Source: Unio delphinus
Taxonomy: Eukaryota > Mollusca > Bivalvia > Unionida > Unionidae
DNA: 64,000 nt
Reading direction: 5' to 3'
NCBI GenBank assembly: GCA_029339505.1
Contig: JAQISU010000041.1
Location: 7,015,001 to 7,079,000 of the forward strand
The notes under the pieces: model-generated
What the model was told of the DNA's origin: nothing
What the model saw: the letters and a program-made list of their open reading frames with translations, nothing else
Databases searched by the model: none
Shown here: positions 1 through 11,723 of the stretch, in pieces
Position numbering within the stretch: position 1 is the first letter of the stretch
Layout: every line of letters begins with the position of its first letter
Program-made: the position numbers and the translations under genes

Positions 1-539
1 AATCATACTCTTGCAGTATGTGTATTTAAATAGTTCTAAATAAAAATGGTCAATATCTTACTGCTAACTTGTACAAACCAGACCTAATTGATCCTGTTGT
101 CAAGCAGCTTGCATTGTTGAATAGTGAGTTGTACATATAATTCAATTTTAACTTGGCTTTATGTTTTGCATTCTAATGAACAAATTCATGTGACATTACT
201 TTAAGGTCAAAGATTATGACTTGGGAGATTAGGGTAGTTGTATTGTGAGCACAATAATACAAACCAGTATTCATAAATATTTACCCAATTCTGTTTGTGG
301 CAATTTTTTATGAAAACTTTGAATGATACCACTTAGTAACTTTTCAAAGTAGTATTACATATTTATTTAACCAGATATTGCATATGAATATATTTTTACT
401 TTATTGGAGACACGTTCATTGATCCACTAGCCACATTATCAGTTTCAATATCAATGCTGTGGTTACTGTCATGTACTGCACTTACAGATATCTTCTATAC
501 ATGCTAACTGAAATATAGGAAAATTGTTTTTCATACCAA

Positions 540-890
540 ATTTTTTTATGTTGCAGTAAAAAAATTAGTTTTGATACCAATTCTTTTTCATTTTGGAATT
601 TAACAAAGTGTTTTTTATACCAACTTTTGCATGTTGAATATTAAAAACTAAATTTCATACCAACTTTTGGCATGTTGGAGTAATAATAAAAAGTATTTGA
701 TACCAAATTTGGCATATATGAGAAAAATAAGTTTTTTGAACTAACTTTGGCATCTTGGAGTAAAAAATACAGTTTTGATAATAAAAGTTTTAATAAAAGT
801 TTTGATCCTAAGTTTGGCATGTTGGAGTAAATAGAATGTTTTTTGTTACAAAATTTGGCATGTTGGAATACAAAAATATATTTTGCACAC
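540..890. repeat. minisatellite, about 60-bp units
   Basis: Five to six imperfect units, each containing a GATACCAA-type segment, a TTTGGCATGTTGGAGTAA-like segment and an A-rich spacer. It lies directly upstream of a LINE 3' end. No coding potential is seen. Confidence 0.7.
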
Positions 891-1165
891 CATGGCCCAG
901 CAATGTGGAACGATTTGCCTATTGAAATTTGACAAAATGACAGTGATTCTATTCAAGAGTGCTCATGAAACTCTTTTTCGACTGCAAGAACAAAACTTAA
1001 AACCTAACAATGTTTCCTACCTTAAATATTTTTAGCATTTTGTTATGTTTTCTAATTTCATGGTGTTTTGTTTTTTGTAGTCGTATCATTATATATGTTG
1101 TAAAGTGCTTAGAGCTTCTAAAGATTAGGCACTATACAAAGTCCTCATTCTTTTCATTATTATTT
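890..1165 (+). mobile_element. 3' end of a CR1/L2-like LINE (fragment)
   Basis: The plus strand reads a decayed peptide resembling the end of LINE ORF2 (a P-x-M-W-N-D-L-P block followed by an F-K-S-type stretch). It is followed by a 3' UTR with a GTAAAGTGCTTAGAGC stem half and a short ATT-type tail, as in CR1/L2 3' ends. Only the last ~270 bp are present, typical of 5' truncation. The family name is from general resemblance. Confidence 0.5.
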
Positions 1166-2269
1166 CATCATCGACAGTATTAGAGCACTTAACCTTACAA
1201 GATTAAGCTATGGTATCCAGTGTATAGTTGCTCATAAAATTAGGTCTGTAGAAGACTAGTTCCAGCATTGGATCACTGGAACCATAATTGGATCAGATGC
1301 ATCCACATCAAGCAGAATGCAAATGAACAGTTCTTGTTCATTCAGCTCAACATCGTGAGTGATATCCATGACTGTAGCTCAGTGAATTTTCACATCAGCA
1401 TCATAAACATAGATGCAGTTGCATATTTCAACCCATCAGCTGTATAATCATTTTCTTTAAACTAATTGCCAATATTACTTACTAGAAGTTTGTGATAGTT
1501 GTCAGTAGATCATGTTTGTTTATCTGTGGCATGTGACAGATCTCATAACTGCTTGGGCCTGTATCAAAAATGAATTCTTCTATAACTCAAGGGAAAATGT
1601 CTGATTTCATCAACACAGACCACTTTATTTAAAAATGTATTGAATGAGTAGTGTTGCTTTTTATGTTGATGCAAATGATGTATAAATCATCTGCGTGTGA
1701 AATGAATTCGGTAACTTTACAGAGGCTCATGCAAAATAATTTGGCTGTAGTCTTGAATATCAATGAATAAGCATTGTCATGACATTAGAATGCATCCTGT
1801 TTTTATCTATTACATGCACATTCTGTAACCCAACTATTGTTGTCATCCCATGTTAGCGTATTACTTTTGAATAGTTATTTTCTTCTTGGCTGTGTTTAGA
1901 ATTCTTAGCCACAGGTGACTTCCAGGTTTCCAAATACCTCTATATGCAGACATTGAATAGATGCATAAGAGTCTTTATTTGGAGTTACTAGCATCCAGCG
2001 AATGCAAATCAAATGTGAGTTATTTATCGTCTCATATCCCCCAGATTCATGACTGATCATCAGAAAAAAATCTCAATATTACTTTTCACTTGGATTTTAA
2101 TAGTTGTGTACAGTAATAAAATTATAATGTAAATTTACTCAATATGACTAAAATTCCACATGGCCCAATGCACTGGCTACATGTTATTTGCCCCAGTCAG
2201 CCGTGAAATTGGCTGGCGCAAGCTGCATGAAAGTAACAAGATGTCTTTGTTTTCTGTTGGATTCTGTAG
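1166..2269. other. AT-rich non-coding DNA, presumed integrin intron
   Basis: No open frame or domain was recognised. It lies immediately before the first recognisable integrin exon and is most simply intron. Confidence 0.5.
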
Positions 2270-5200
2270 AATGCCTCAGCAGGATGTGTCATAACATATA
2301 CAGAGAGTGACAATATTCTGATGTCATCTACAACTGTGGGACCCACAGAACGCACAACTCGCTTTATAAACAGCATACCTATACCTAATCAGCAAAAACA
2401 CAAAAGAGACAATCCACATGACGTTCAGATGTTAGAATTGACAGTTCAGGATCCGTTAAGGCATGATATTGTAAGATTATTCATATATTACATGGTGATC
2501 TGATTTTCAGATTTTGCTTTACATTTAATTATGTGTTCATAGCTACTTAAATATGCGATTGCACCCAGTTTATTGTATTAAAAGATATGGATATAAATTT
2601 GTTGATTGATGGAACCCAGTCTGTTGCCTTTATAGTTTATCTGTATGGACTTAAATATGTGGATTGAGGATAGAACAGTCTGATCTCGTTATACATGTTT
2701 GCATATGTAGATGAGCTCAATATGTTGTCTTTTGATAGTCACAGCTGATTGTCTCCTTGATATAAATTTTTCCGTAGATTATTTATTGATAAAGCATTAT
2801 GGTTCAAATTGGCACCGTGAGGTAGGTATGTGTTATTCCACAAGGATTTATAAGTTGTCAAACTTCAGAATTGATATGGAAAGATACTTTGCACATTGTC
2901 AAAGTCCATTTCAACTGACTGTAACTCACTGCCTAAAGGTCATTTCAACTGACTGTAACTAACATTGCCTAAAGGTCACTTCATCTGACTGTAACTCACA
3001 TTGCCTAAACGTCACTTCATCTGACTGTAACATATTGCTAAAAGGTCATTTCATCTGAATGTAACTCATATTGCTAAAAGGTCACTTCATCTGACAGTTA
3101 CTCGGATTGCCTAAAGGTCATTTCATCTGACTGTAACTCACATTTCCTAAAGGTCATTTCATCTGACAGTAACTGAGATTTCCTAAAGGTCATTTCAACT
3201 GATTATAACTCGGATTGCCTAAAGGTCATTTCATCTGTCTGTAACTCAAAAGCCACAATTGATATTAGTAACTGCCTAAAAACTGTTCATAAATATTTTA
3301 TAAATTGGTGAGATCAGATCTCAGACTGGAAGTATTGTCAGTACAAGACCTGGGTCAATTAATTTGACTAACTGAAAATTGTATTATCTCCCTAATTAAA
3401 ACACACAGCAAGATGAATATTGGTATCAATATGTATTACTTGCCAGATTAATGCAGTCAGTTAATTAGTAGACTGATTGATCTTTATTTTATTTTGCAGT
3501 TAGAATTGAGTGTAGCATACATTATATTCCTAGATTCAAATATTTAGAGAACATGCATAGAAATTCATTAAACTGACAAAATTAAACTAACTACAGGGAC
3601 ATTTCTATTGAGAAGCCAGCATAGTTATATGTTGTGACCCCTTTATCATGACAGCACATAATGATTACTTCCTTTCGACAGATCACCCATTCATATTAAT
3701 ATTTGTCACTTTCCTTATGTTTACATGGAAGCTAAATTATTTGTCATACTTGAATGGTTTATTAGTTTTCTTCAGCTGAATCTTTATTTGGTTTTTAGTT
3801 TCAATACCCTCAATCCTTATGTCAAAGAATGGAGATATTGTGTTTTATCTTTGCAAATTTTAATGTCTGAGACTTCTAGTTTAATTTCATATAAAATAAT
3901 ACACTTTTTACAAGTTGTGTGTACCCAAAAAAATAAATCAGGTGAAAATCTCGTTTTTTGTAGACTTGTGCAAACTATCAGTGTCGTCTAGTCACATGTA
4001 ATGTAGGTGCTGTAAAAGGAAAAGAAAAGAAAACAGTGGATGTGAATATCAACATTGTTGAGAAAAATATTCCATCAGATAAGGTAATTATTTTAATTTC
4101 ACTTCATTATTCAATGCAGATTTTTCAGTATATTATTTTACAAACACAGTTTGTGCAAACTTTTAGGATTAAGTTATTATTTATATGCCTGATATGCAGT
4201 AATGAATTAGCTTACAATAACAGTTATAATTTATGTGTAAAATGCAGTAATGATTTTTGTTTACAGTAATAGTTATTGTGTGTCTGAAATCCAGTAATGA
4301 TTTTTGTTTAATAAGTTATTATTTATATCTGATATACAGTAATGATTTTAACTTGCAGTAACAGTAAATGTTACATATCATTGACAGTTATCAGGTATGT
4401 GTCTGAAATGCAAAAATGATTTTAGTTTACAATAACAGTTATTATGTATGTTTCTGATATTCAGTAATGATTTTAATTTACATTGACAGTTATTATGTAT
4501 GTGTCTGATATGCAGTATAGATTTTTGTTTAAAGTAACATTTGATGATGTATACATCTGAAATGCCAAAACAGTTATTTGCTTTAGAAGAGTATTTTAAA
4601 AACATCCATTTAATATTATCATTGGCTGCTAATTATTTGCTTGCATATGATGTATTGTATTTAAAAGTGAAGCTTGACAGACTTATTGTCTCCCCATCTG
4701 TCAGTCTGTCCTAACCCTAACCCTGAGTATGTCATTTTGAAGCGAGACTGACAGATATATTGTCAGTCTGTCAGACTAACTAATGATTATGTATCCAGAT
4801 ATATTTTACCAGTCATTACACTTGTAGATATTTACAAATTTATTTATTTATCAAACCATATGCATGATATTTGTTGACAGAGTGGGGAAAGAGCTGAAAT
4901 TTAAAGGTCAGTCACCAGGACCATAACTTTTGGTAATGACTATACTCAACCTGTTTTAGTGTTAAAGTAATTTATCACATAATGTTCATTTTTAATATAG
5001 TAAAATATAATTTGCCACACTACAATGTAATGCTTAGTAATGTTACATAGTATCATCATTAAGTAATGCAAACTTATTAACTCCGTGATGCAGAAGCGGA
5101 AGGTCGTGGGTTCGTTCCCCGACTGAGTCATACCAAAGACTTACAAAAATGGTACTAACAGCTGCCTCGCTTGACGTTCAGCATTAAGAGGTTAGTGTTA

Positions 5201-8200
5201 TGACTGATCGACCTGGTGTCAGGAAAATGTGACTGGGTGTTACATCATGCTACATGTCTGCGGCATGATACTCCATTGCTAGACATCACTATAAACTGCC
5301 TAACTGCAGATATCGTAGCAATAGAACTGAACAAATTGGTAAAGCTACGTTAAAAATCCTAATCAAATCAAATAACTGTGATAAAGAGAATCATAAAATC
5401 ATGTTTCTTAAACATTTGTAAAACGTATTGGTACAAATATGCCACTTGCTGCAAGCTGCTTGTGGTATTTAATATTAATACTTTCGCGAATATTATGTCA
5501 ATTCTCTATATAATTGATGAAAAAAACACCTGCTAAATAGGAAAATTGTGGTAATTGGGGTTTTCTCACCATCACTACTACATTACAAAGTTCAGAAGTC
5601 GTTATATTTAACAGGATGCTTGAAAATCATAAGTTATAGAGAGGTAAAATATTACACAAAAAACCATACCCTTCAAAACTGTAGGAAACAGTGAACATTA
5701 ATGCCAACAAGGACACCTGAGATGTGTCATGAATATAAAAAGCTGATAAATTTGTGCATATAACTATCAAAAGAACTAAATATATAAATTGAAATGTTCA
5801 GTTATAAGAAAAGCAATGAATAGAAGACATGTACAGTGATAAAAAAGGTATTGTTTTGAATTGTACAATGGTAAGAAAAGCATTGAATTGAAATGTACAC
5901 TGATAAGAAAAGTACTGAATTGAAATATAGTTATAAGAAAATCATGGAATCAAATAAAATATACAGTGATAATAAAAGTAAATGAATTTAAAATATAGTG
6001 ATAAGACAAGTACTGAATTGAAATGTACAGTGATAATTAAAGTAATGAATAGAAGAAATGTACAGTGATAAAAAAGGTAATGTTTTGAATTGTACAGTGG
6101 TAAGAAAAGTACTGAATTGAAATGTAGTTGTAAGAAAATCACTGAATCAAAGAAATAAAGTGATAAGAAAAGTAAATGAATTTAAAATGTAGTGATAAGA
6201 CAAGTACATCGATAAGTACTGAATTTAAATGTGAAAAGCACTGAATCAAAAAAATGCACCATGATAATAAAAGTATTGAACCAAAGAAATGTACAGTGAT
6301 GAGCAAAGCATAGAATTGAAGAAATTTACAGTGGTAAAAGATATAGAATTAAAGAAATGTGTAGTGATAACAAAAGTACTATGATTGACATTTGATATAT
6401 TTTATGCAGGGTCTACGAGAAATAACTTACGTATCAAGGGCAAAGGTATTAGATCCGTATGTGAAGTTTAGGATGCCTGATAAATTATTTACTGAGGTAA
6501 GCCCATGTTTTAAATAACAAAAATTTCAATGCCATTATTTTGAGTATATACTTAAAAAATAACTTTATTGTTAAACATGTATTATTCAATGTGTGTGTGT
6601 GTGAGCGGGTGTGTGTTTTTGTGCACCAGCCATACATCATATTAGGACACACCTAATTAAATTCCCATGAACCATAATGTTAATATTTAGCAAAATTATC
6701 ATGCATTCAGCATAAGAAACAAAATATGTCGATATCCCATAGACGAGACCAGACATTTAAAAGGATGAAAATTACATTTGTAGCAAAGTTTGTTTTGAGA
6801 AAAATTCCTTAGATGTAACCATGACCAAAGTTAGGCCGTAAGTCGTTTCCATTTTGAACTAAAGAGTACATGTGAGGTAAAATTGATAAAATGAAAATGG
6901 TTTAGATTCATGCCAACTATTCCATATATTTTACACACATGCAGTAGGGTCAAAAAGAAATTGGCTTTTTGAAGTCCTAAAATTGTAGTTGTGGTCGACG
7001 TATCAATGAGTACATTTACTTGGCATACTTAGGTTGGTTCTGTAATTCATAAAATACTTGGATGTATGTAACCAATTAATCTATTTAATTATTTGAATTA
7101 CAGAATAATATTTAGTTTATCTGGCTCATCATACAAGCTTTTTCGCTGTTTTAGAAAAGGACAAAACTGGTGATGAGCCCGATTTCCCCAGATAACATTT
7201 GGATCATAATAGGCTCTGTAGCAGGAGGCATTGTGTTGTTGACCATTGTCATCATCATCTTGTGGAAGGTATGTAACAACTTTAACATTTAAATGTTGGT
7301 TGACGAAAATTGGTTAGTTATTATTTTAAGATATTGAGCTACGAGTTTTTGTCTTTTTTATCTTCTCTACCCTGACAATCATCCCATATGTTGTCTCTTC
7401 ACCTTTAGAATAGTTCAATTATCTTGTTGCATGCAGTTTTTCACAAGTAACTATCAAAACTTCTGTACTGTCTGTAAATTGTTGAATATAAATATTTTGG
7501 ATTGTTTTGCACTTTAACTAATGAAATTTGGAACCAAGTGCTTCAATGATAAATATTCGTTAAAGAAAAGTTGATTATTCCTCAAAAAAATTCTTCTCAC
7601 TAATAAGCACCTACTAGATAAAATATATGTAATTTCTGTATAAATAACATGTTGACTTTCTATATTTGTATTATTAGTGTGGATTCTTCAATAGGAAGCA
7701 GCATAAAGAAATCCAGAACTACAAGAAGGAAATTCTGTATAAAGGTACATGGATGAGCTCAATGGGGAGTGACAAAAGACCACAAACATAAATCTATTTT
7801 CACTATCTCAGTGCCCTTATTTGCAGTTTAGTAATTATAGTTTCTAAGTGCAGTGAACTTGATTCAGGCATATATTGATTCTATGCCTAGCTCTGCTGAC
7901 CTTTGAATTGGTTTAGAAAATGTAAACCCCCCAAAGAAGTTGGGAAGATGGTAACTGATCAAAGGTATTTAGATTTGCCTTATGCAGCAATTTTTAGTAT
8001 TTGTATGCTTTACACTTTATCTTTCTGTCAAATATTGACTTCATGTTTGCTTATTAGTTTCATTGTTTTCCCCATTAGTGTGAGTGCTAATTGATGAATA
8101 GGTGGCAGAGTTGACAAAACTTAGCTGTGTTAATGAATTTCTCACAAAAACTGCCAATTTTTATTCAGAACTGCCTGATGTACTTTGCATTGGTGCCGCT

Positions 8201-9025
8201 CAGTTACCTGTATGACAAATAAAGTGTCTCAAGGATAAAATAGCATGTAAGATAAGATACTGAAACAAGTTCACCTTCATGTACATTAGGTGGTGAATAC
8301 TAAGTAAACTGGTTGATTTTTACAGATTGGAATGTAATTAGTATTACTCTAATGAAATTTTACTGTATTTACTCTAATACTGCTACCTATATTTGATATA
8401 TGTCTTTGTTTATGATAGAATAGTAGGTTTTTTTTCACAAATAATATATTAAATTTTTCTGTATCTCATACTAGTATTAATCCATGATAATTTCACCAAT
8501 TAATCCAAATTAATTTGTCTACACAGTGATTTATTTTTGTTTCTATTTTTCCAAGTCTTTCACAATTTATTTATACATTTTTTTTACAAAATTATGTGCA
8601 ACATTGTTAGGAACATCACATCATCAGCACTCAATTCCATTAAAATAAACCAGGAAAATTTATTATTTGATATGGTTTGAAACAATTTGTACATACATTA
8701 TTTGGCAATGTTTACATCCAGTTTTGGTTAAGATAGAACTTTGTTCAATAAACACATTTTGCAGGTTGGATACTACGTTTGTTTGGTGATACCAATATGC
8801 ATTTTTAGGCATGTGGATTGGTTTCGTTTGCGATGTCCGTGTACAGTTTCTCCAGAAATATTAATAAGTTTAAAAAATATAGATTTCTCTTTTTTCCTTG
8901 TCTATTTGTCATTGTATGTTTTAGGTCCAGGATTCATTCCACTGAAATCATTGATTTGGATAGACAGAAGACGATCGCTCCAATCTGCTAGATCGGCAGA
9001 AACTCTCGGTAGTAACAATCTCTAG
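2270..9025 (+). CDS. integrin alpha subunit, 3' exons (partial gene)
   Basis: Six exons join in compatible phase: 2270-2470, 3964-4083, 6410-6496, 7155-7268, 7678-7744 and 8925-9025, each with AG and GT borders. The first carries a dibasic KHKR site like the furin site that splits many integrin alpha chains. The second has a C-x4-C-x4-C cysteine pattern of the last calf-2 segment. The third and fourth finish the ectodomain, the fourth also encoding one hydrophobic helix ending in LWK. The fifth opens with CGFFNR, the integrin alpha GFFKR hinge with K changed to N. Integrin alpha chains pair with beta chains at the cell surface and bind matrix ligands. The propeller and thigh exons lie left of the window. 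Closest in layout to furin-cleaved alpha chains such as alpha-5, alpha-V or alpha-8; orthology is not settled. Confidence 0.85.
2895..3250. repeat. minisatellite, about 36-bp units (intron)
   Basis: About ten imperfect copies of a unit containing CTAAAGGTCATTTCATCTG and ACTGTAACTCACATTGC. It lies in the integrin intron 2471-3963. Confidence 0.85.
4140..4580. repeat. minisatellite, about 60-bp units (intron)
   Basis: Six to seven imperfect copies built from GTAATGATTTTTGTTTACAG and ACAGTTATTATGTATGTGTC-type segments, in the integrin intron 4084-6409. Open frames here are repeat shadows. Confidence 0.75.
5080..5375 (+). mobile_element. tRNA-derived SINE (bivalve-like family)
   Basis: A B-box-like GGGTTCGTTCCCC near 5109 follows a degenerate tRNA-like head. 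The body contains GACGTTCAGCATTAAGAGGT and CAGGAAAATGTGACTGGGTG segments, and it ends near AAAAATCC/AATCAAATC. From memory this body is common in bivalve SINEs. It interrupts an integrin intron. A second, 5'-truncated copy is at 9795-9965. Confidence 0.65.
5790..6390. repeat. minisatellite of ACAGTGATAAGAAAAGTA units (intron)
   Basis: More than twelve imperfect units of roughly 35-55 bp, each with a TACAGTGATAAGAAAAG core and a GAATTGAAATG or GAATCAAAGAAATG linker. It ends just before the exon at 6410. Confidence 0.8.
7155..7744 (+). CDS. integrin alpha membrane helix and GFFNR exons
   Basis: Exon 7155-7268 (38 codons, phase 0) encodes a short juxtamembrane segment and about 24 hydrophobic residues from NIWIII to IIILWK. 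Exon 7678-7744 continues with CGFFNRKQHKE and a basic stretch ending EILYK. In integrins this hinge contacts the beta-chain tail and holds the receptor in its resting state. The lysine-to-asparagine change in the box is unusual but keeps the two aromatic residues and the arginine. The exon ends one base into a codon, matching the two-base start of the exon at 8925. Confidence 0.85.
8925..9025 (+). CDS. integrin alpha terminal exon (cytoplasmic tail)
   Basis: A TTTTAG acceptor precedes 8925. The frame completes the split glycine codon of the exon ending at 7744 and runs to TAG at 9023-9025, adding a tail rich in R and S that ends GSNNL. Without this splice, translation past 7744 would end at TAA 7789-7791 after a different short tail. 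Both ends are plausible; which is used needs transcripts. Confidence 0.6.
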
Positions 9026-9138
9026 AATGCAAGAATATTTTATTAATATGGTATATAGTGACAGCTAATATCTATAATTCAAGAGGATTTGATCAATATG
9101 ATATATAATGACAATGTCTAGAATGCATGTGGATTAGA

Positions 9139-9600
9139 TTAACTCATTTGGCCCCGATGCCGCCTGTACGCGTAATCCAGTTTCTGCATTCAACGGCCGA
9201 TACCGCCTTTTCGTGAAGTTTTTCGACTGTATTCAATGGCCGATACCGCTGCACCGCGGTCCGAATGTATGGTCGAAAGAAAGTCTCTGATTGGTTACAA
9301 ATGGGGCTTTTCCTAGCATCAGACCCACTTGTAGCCAATCAGAAATGAATTTACGTTCGTTTGGGCAAACTTTAAATGTTCGGAAACAAAGGATTACTAC
9401 TTGGGATCCATTTCAATACACGGGTTTTTTTCTTTAAAAAATCGTAAAATGATGGCAGAAGCACGATTGTTTTTTTTTATGGCGGTGAGGGCGAGAATGA
9501 GGAGTTTTTCGGGTTTGATCTCGAAAATATTGAGTAATTAGAGGAGAGATATGTTCGACAGTTGTTATTGCGAGATTTCGAATGGGACATTGAAGATAGT
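9139..9600 (+). mobile_element. 5' end of a piggyBac-like transposon (truncated)
   Basis: A GC-richer island starts at TTAA (9139-9142), the piggyBac target site, and interrupts a minisatellite. It has two GGCCGATACCGC blocks near 9194 and 9239, and ends in a short acidic, phenylalanine-rich frame reading EEFFGFDLENIE before a stop. Acidic N termini of this kind occur in piggyBac transposases, but no catalytic part or right end is present. The family call is a guess from TTAA and the acidic stretch. Confidence 0.3.
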
Positions 9601-9794
9601 GACAGACAATCACTATAATGCAAGATTAGATTAATATGGTATATAGTGACAGACAATTACTATAATGCAAGATTAGATTATTATGGTATATAGTAACAGA
9701 CAATCCCTAGAATGCAAGGAGATTACATTAATAGGGTATATAGTGACAATTTCTAGAATGTAAGGATATTAGGTCAATATTTTCTATAGTGACA

Positions 9795-9965
9795 GACAAT
9801 CTTGATGCTCAGCATTAACTTAAAAGGTTAGCGTTAGGACTGGGTGGGACATAGTCCTACATGTCTGGGATATGATGTCCGAGTGCTAGACATCACTATA
9901 AACTGCCCAACTGCATACATCATCGCGATATGATCAAAACGTTGTTAATTCTACATTAAAAATCC
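9795..9965 (+). mobile_element. 5'-truncated SINE, same family as 5080-5375
   Basis: Shares GCTCAGCATTAA, AAAAGGTTAGCGTTAGGACT, GCTAGACATCACTATAAACT and the AAAAATCCAAATC end with the copy near 5.1-5.4 kb. The tRNA-like head is missing. Confidence 0.65.
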
Positions 9966-10901
9966 AAATCACACACACAGACACACACACACACACATTA
10001 TGGTGTATAGTGACAGACTATCTCTAAAATGCAAGATATCAGATTGATAAAGTATATAATGACAGGCATATTATTTTCAAGGTCACTATGCCATTAATTT
10101 ACATGTTTATTTCAGAATAGATTGATAAAGTATATACTTACAGGCATGTTATTTCCAAAATTGCTATGCCATTGATTCACATGTGTATTTCAAAAACAGA
10201 CATTAAATGAGTTATTCATTGCTAGGTTTAATTTTGATACAATATACAATTCAAAAAGTGCAATGTCTGTATTGAGCTAGTTTGAATAAATGCAACATTA
10301 ATCAACAAATGTTTTATCATATGTAGTTCATAGTTTAGTTTGTGCAAGCTGTATAATAAAATTATAATCAGTTTAGTTGATATGGAAAAGTATCAATACA
10401 ATTATAATCCGTTTAATATGGAAAATGTATATAAAAGTTGTTATCAGGTTTATTGATATGGAAATATGTATAACACAATTATAATCAAGTCTTTTAATTG
10501 ATGTGGAAAGTTGTATCATGTGTTGTTATTATATATATTTTTAGATGATTTTGTATCTAACTCACTGAGCCATATTCCACTGTGGAAGCCATACTTTTGG
10601 TTGGATTTTAAACAAATCTGGATTGTGTATGTGTGTGTGTGTGGATTTTAAACCCAATCTCAAACCCTTCGGAGCCCCATTAAATTGGAAATAAGTCAGT
10701 CCTTTGTGTCATTAAGCTCTACACCAATCATAAGTAGCTAATGAATGAGATCCATGAATAAAAGTGATTTTATGTAAAATACAGTGTCAGTACATTCAGT
10801 ACAACTCCAAGTCTGTGTGATAGCATTTATGAATAATATATTTAATTTCAGAACATGTTTATATGTACTTAATTTTTTCTACAATTATTTGTGTATTTCA
10901 G

Positions 10902-11554
10902 TATCTACTGGCGCCATGCCATCACCACTAACCAGTGACACTGATAGGTTCATGTGTATTGCATATCTTCTAGTTGATGTCGGATCCAGGGTACTAAGAC
11001 AACTATTAAATCATCACACAGTCACGTCCACCTGCACTCTGGGCCAATATCTGGCCAAAAACATGAATATTATTAACAGTCTTAGAAGGGTATTCAACCA
11101 ATCCCAGATGGACATCATGTTTCCACCAAATGGTGGTGATACAAAGCTAGATGACTATGACATCACCCTGCTGTCCGCCCTCTTTCAGAACATTGTACCA
11201 ACTCTGAATAAGCAAGAAAAGGACATGATCAAAAGACTACGAGAAGAGAGAAACAAACTGTATGGTCATGCTAAGTCATGTCAGATTAGTGCCAATGACT
11301 TCCAGACATATTGGATTGACATCAGCTCAACATTGACAACTCTCAGTCAACAGTGCGGGGACACTGCTTTTGAGGCTAAGATATTGCAGGAAATTCAACG
11401 CACTAAAGTTTCAGCAATCCCTGCTGGATCCTACCTAGATATACTCAAAACATGGTTTGACATGATAGAATTAGTTAAGGATGAGTTACAGAATGTGAAA
11501 GCAAGACTACAAGTACTGGAGTCAAATAAAAAGTCATCAGCAAGTGAGTCATAA
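10902..11554 (+). CDS. DZIP3/HEPN-like domain protein (last exon or short gene)
   Basis: The frame is open for about 217 codons from an AG acceptor (TATTTCAG, ending 10901) to TAA at 11552-11554; the first methionine inside is at 10916. The protein has DRFMCIAYLLVDVGSRVLR at its start, then LFPP-like, DDYDITLL and RNKLYGHAKS blocks, and a C-terminal coiled coil rich in E, L and K. This pattern matches the DZIP3/hRUL138-type HEPN domain expanded in molluscs and amphioxus, usually found in large innate-immune-type proteins. Function of this copy is unknown. The RN-x3-YGHA motif resembles the HEPN R-x4-6-H signature. An AATAAA lies at 11592-11597. Only about 170 bp separates it from the giant inverted-arm element. 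Confidence 0.6.
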
Positions 11555-11591
11555 ACATGGATGTCCCTCTGTAAAAGGAGCAGTCTGAAAA

Positions 11592-11597
11592 AATAAA
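11592..11597 (+). promoter_or_regulatory. polyadenylation signal AATAAA
   Basis: Located 37 bases after the stop of the DZIP3/HEPN-like frame. Confidence 0.5.
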
Positions 11598-11715
11598 ACC
11601 AGGGTCATAATGTAATCACACTTAAAGGAAGAGTCCCAGACAATGTGAGGCATTGACGTGTGTTGAATTATTATCCCATTACAGGACAGGCATTTAGAAT
11701 CTGCATTTGACTAAA

Positions 11716-11723
11716 ACATACCT
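11716..11723 (+). repeat. left 8-bp target-site duplication ACATACCT
   Basis: Identical to 52105-52112 and directly adjacent to the tip of the left arm. Confidence 0.65.

Larger units (their letters stand above)
9026..10160. repeat. diverged tandem repeats around a TTAA-flanked insert and a SINE piece
   Basis: Units of about 48 bp containing TATAGTGACAGACAATC and TAGAATGCAAG occur at 9026-9138, 9596-9795 and again after 10000. They are interrupted by a GC-richer insert (9139-9600), a SINE fragment (9795-9965) and a (CA)n tract (9966-9998). Confidence 0.7.

Noticed and set aside
4708..4726. CCTAACCCTAACCCT as an interstitial telomere
   Set aside because: Only about two and a half units, within chance or slippage.
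5085..5130. tRNA gene
   Set aside because: Only a B-box-like part is clear; it is the head of a SINE without a cloverleaf.
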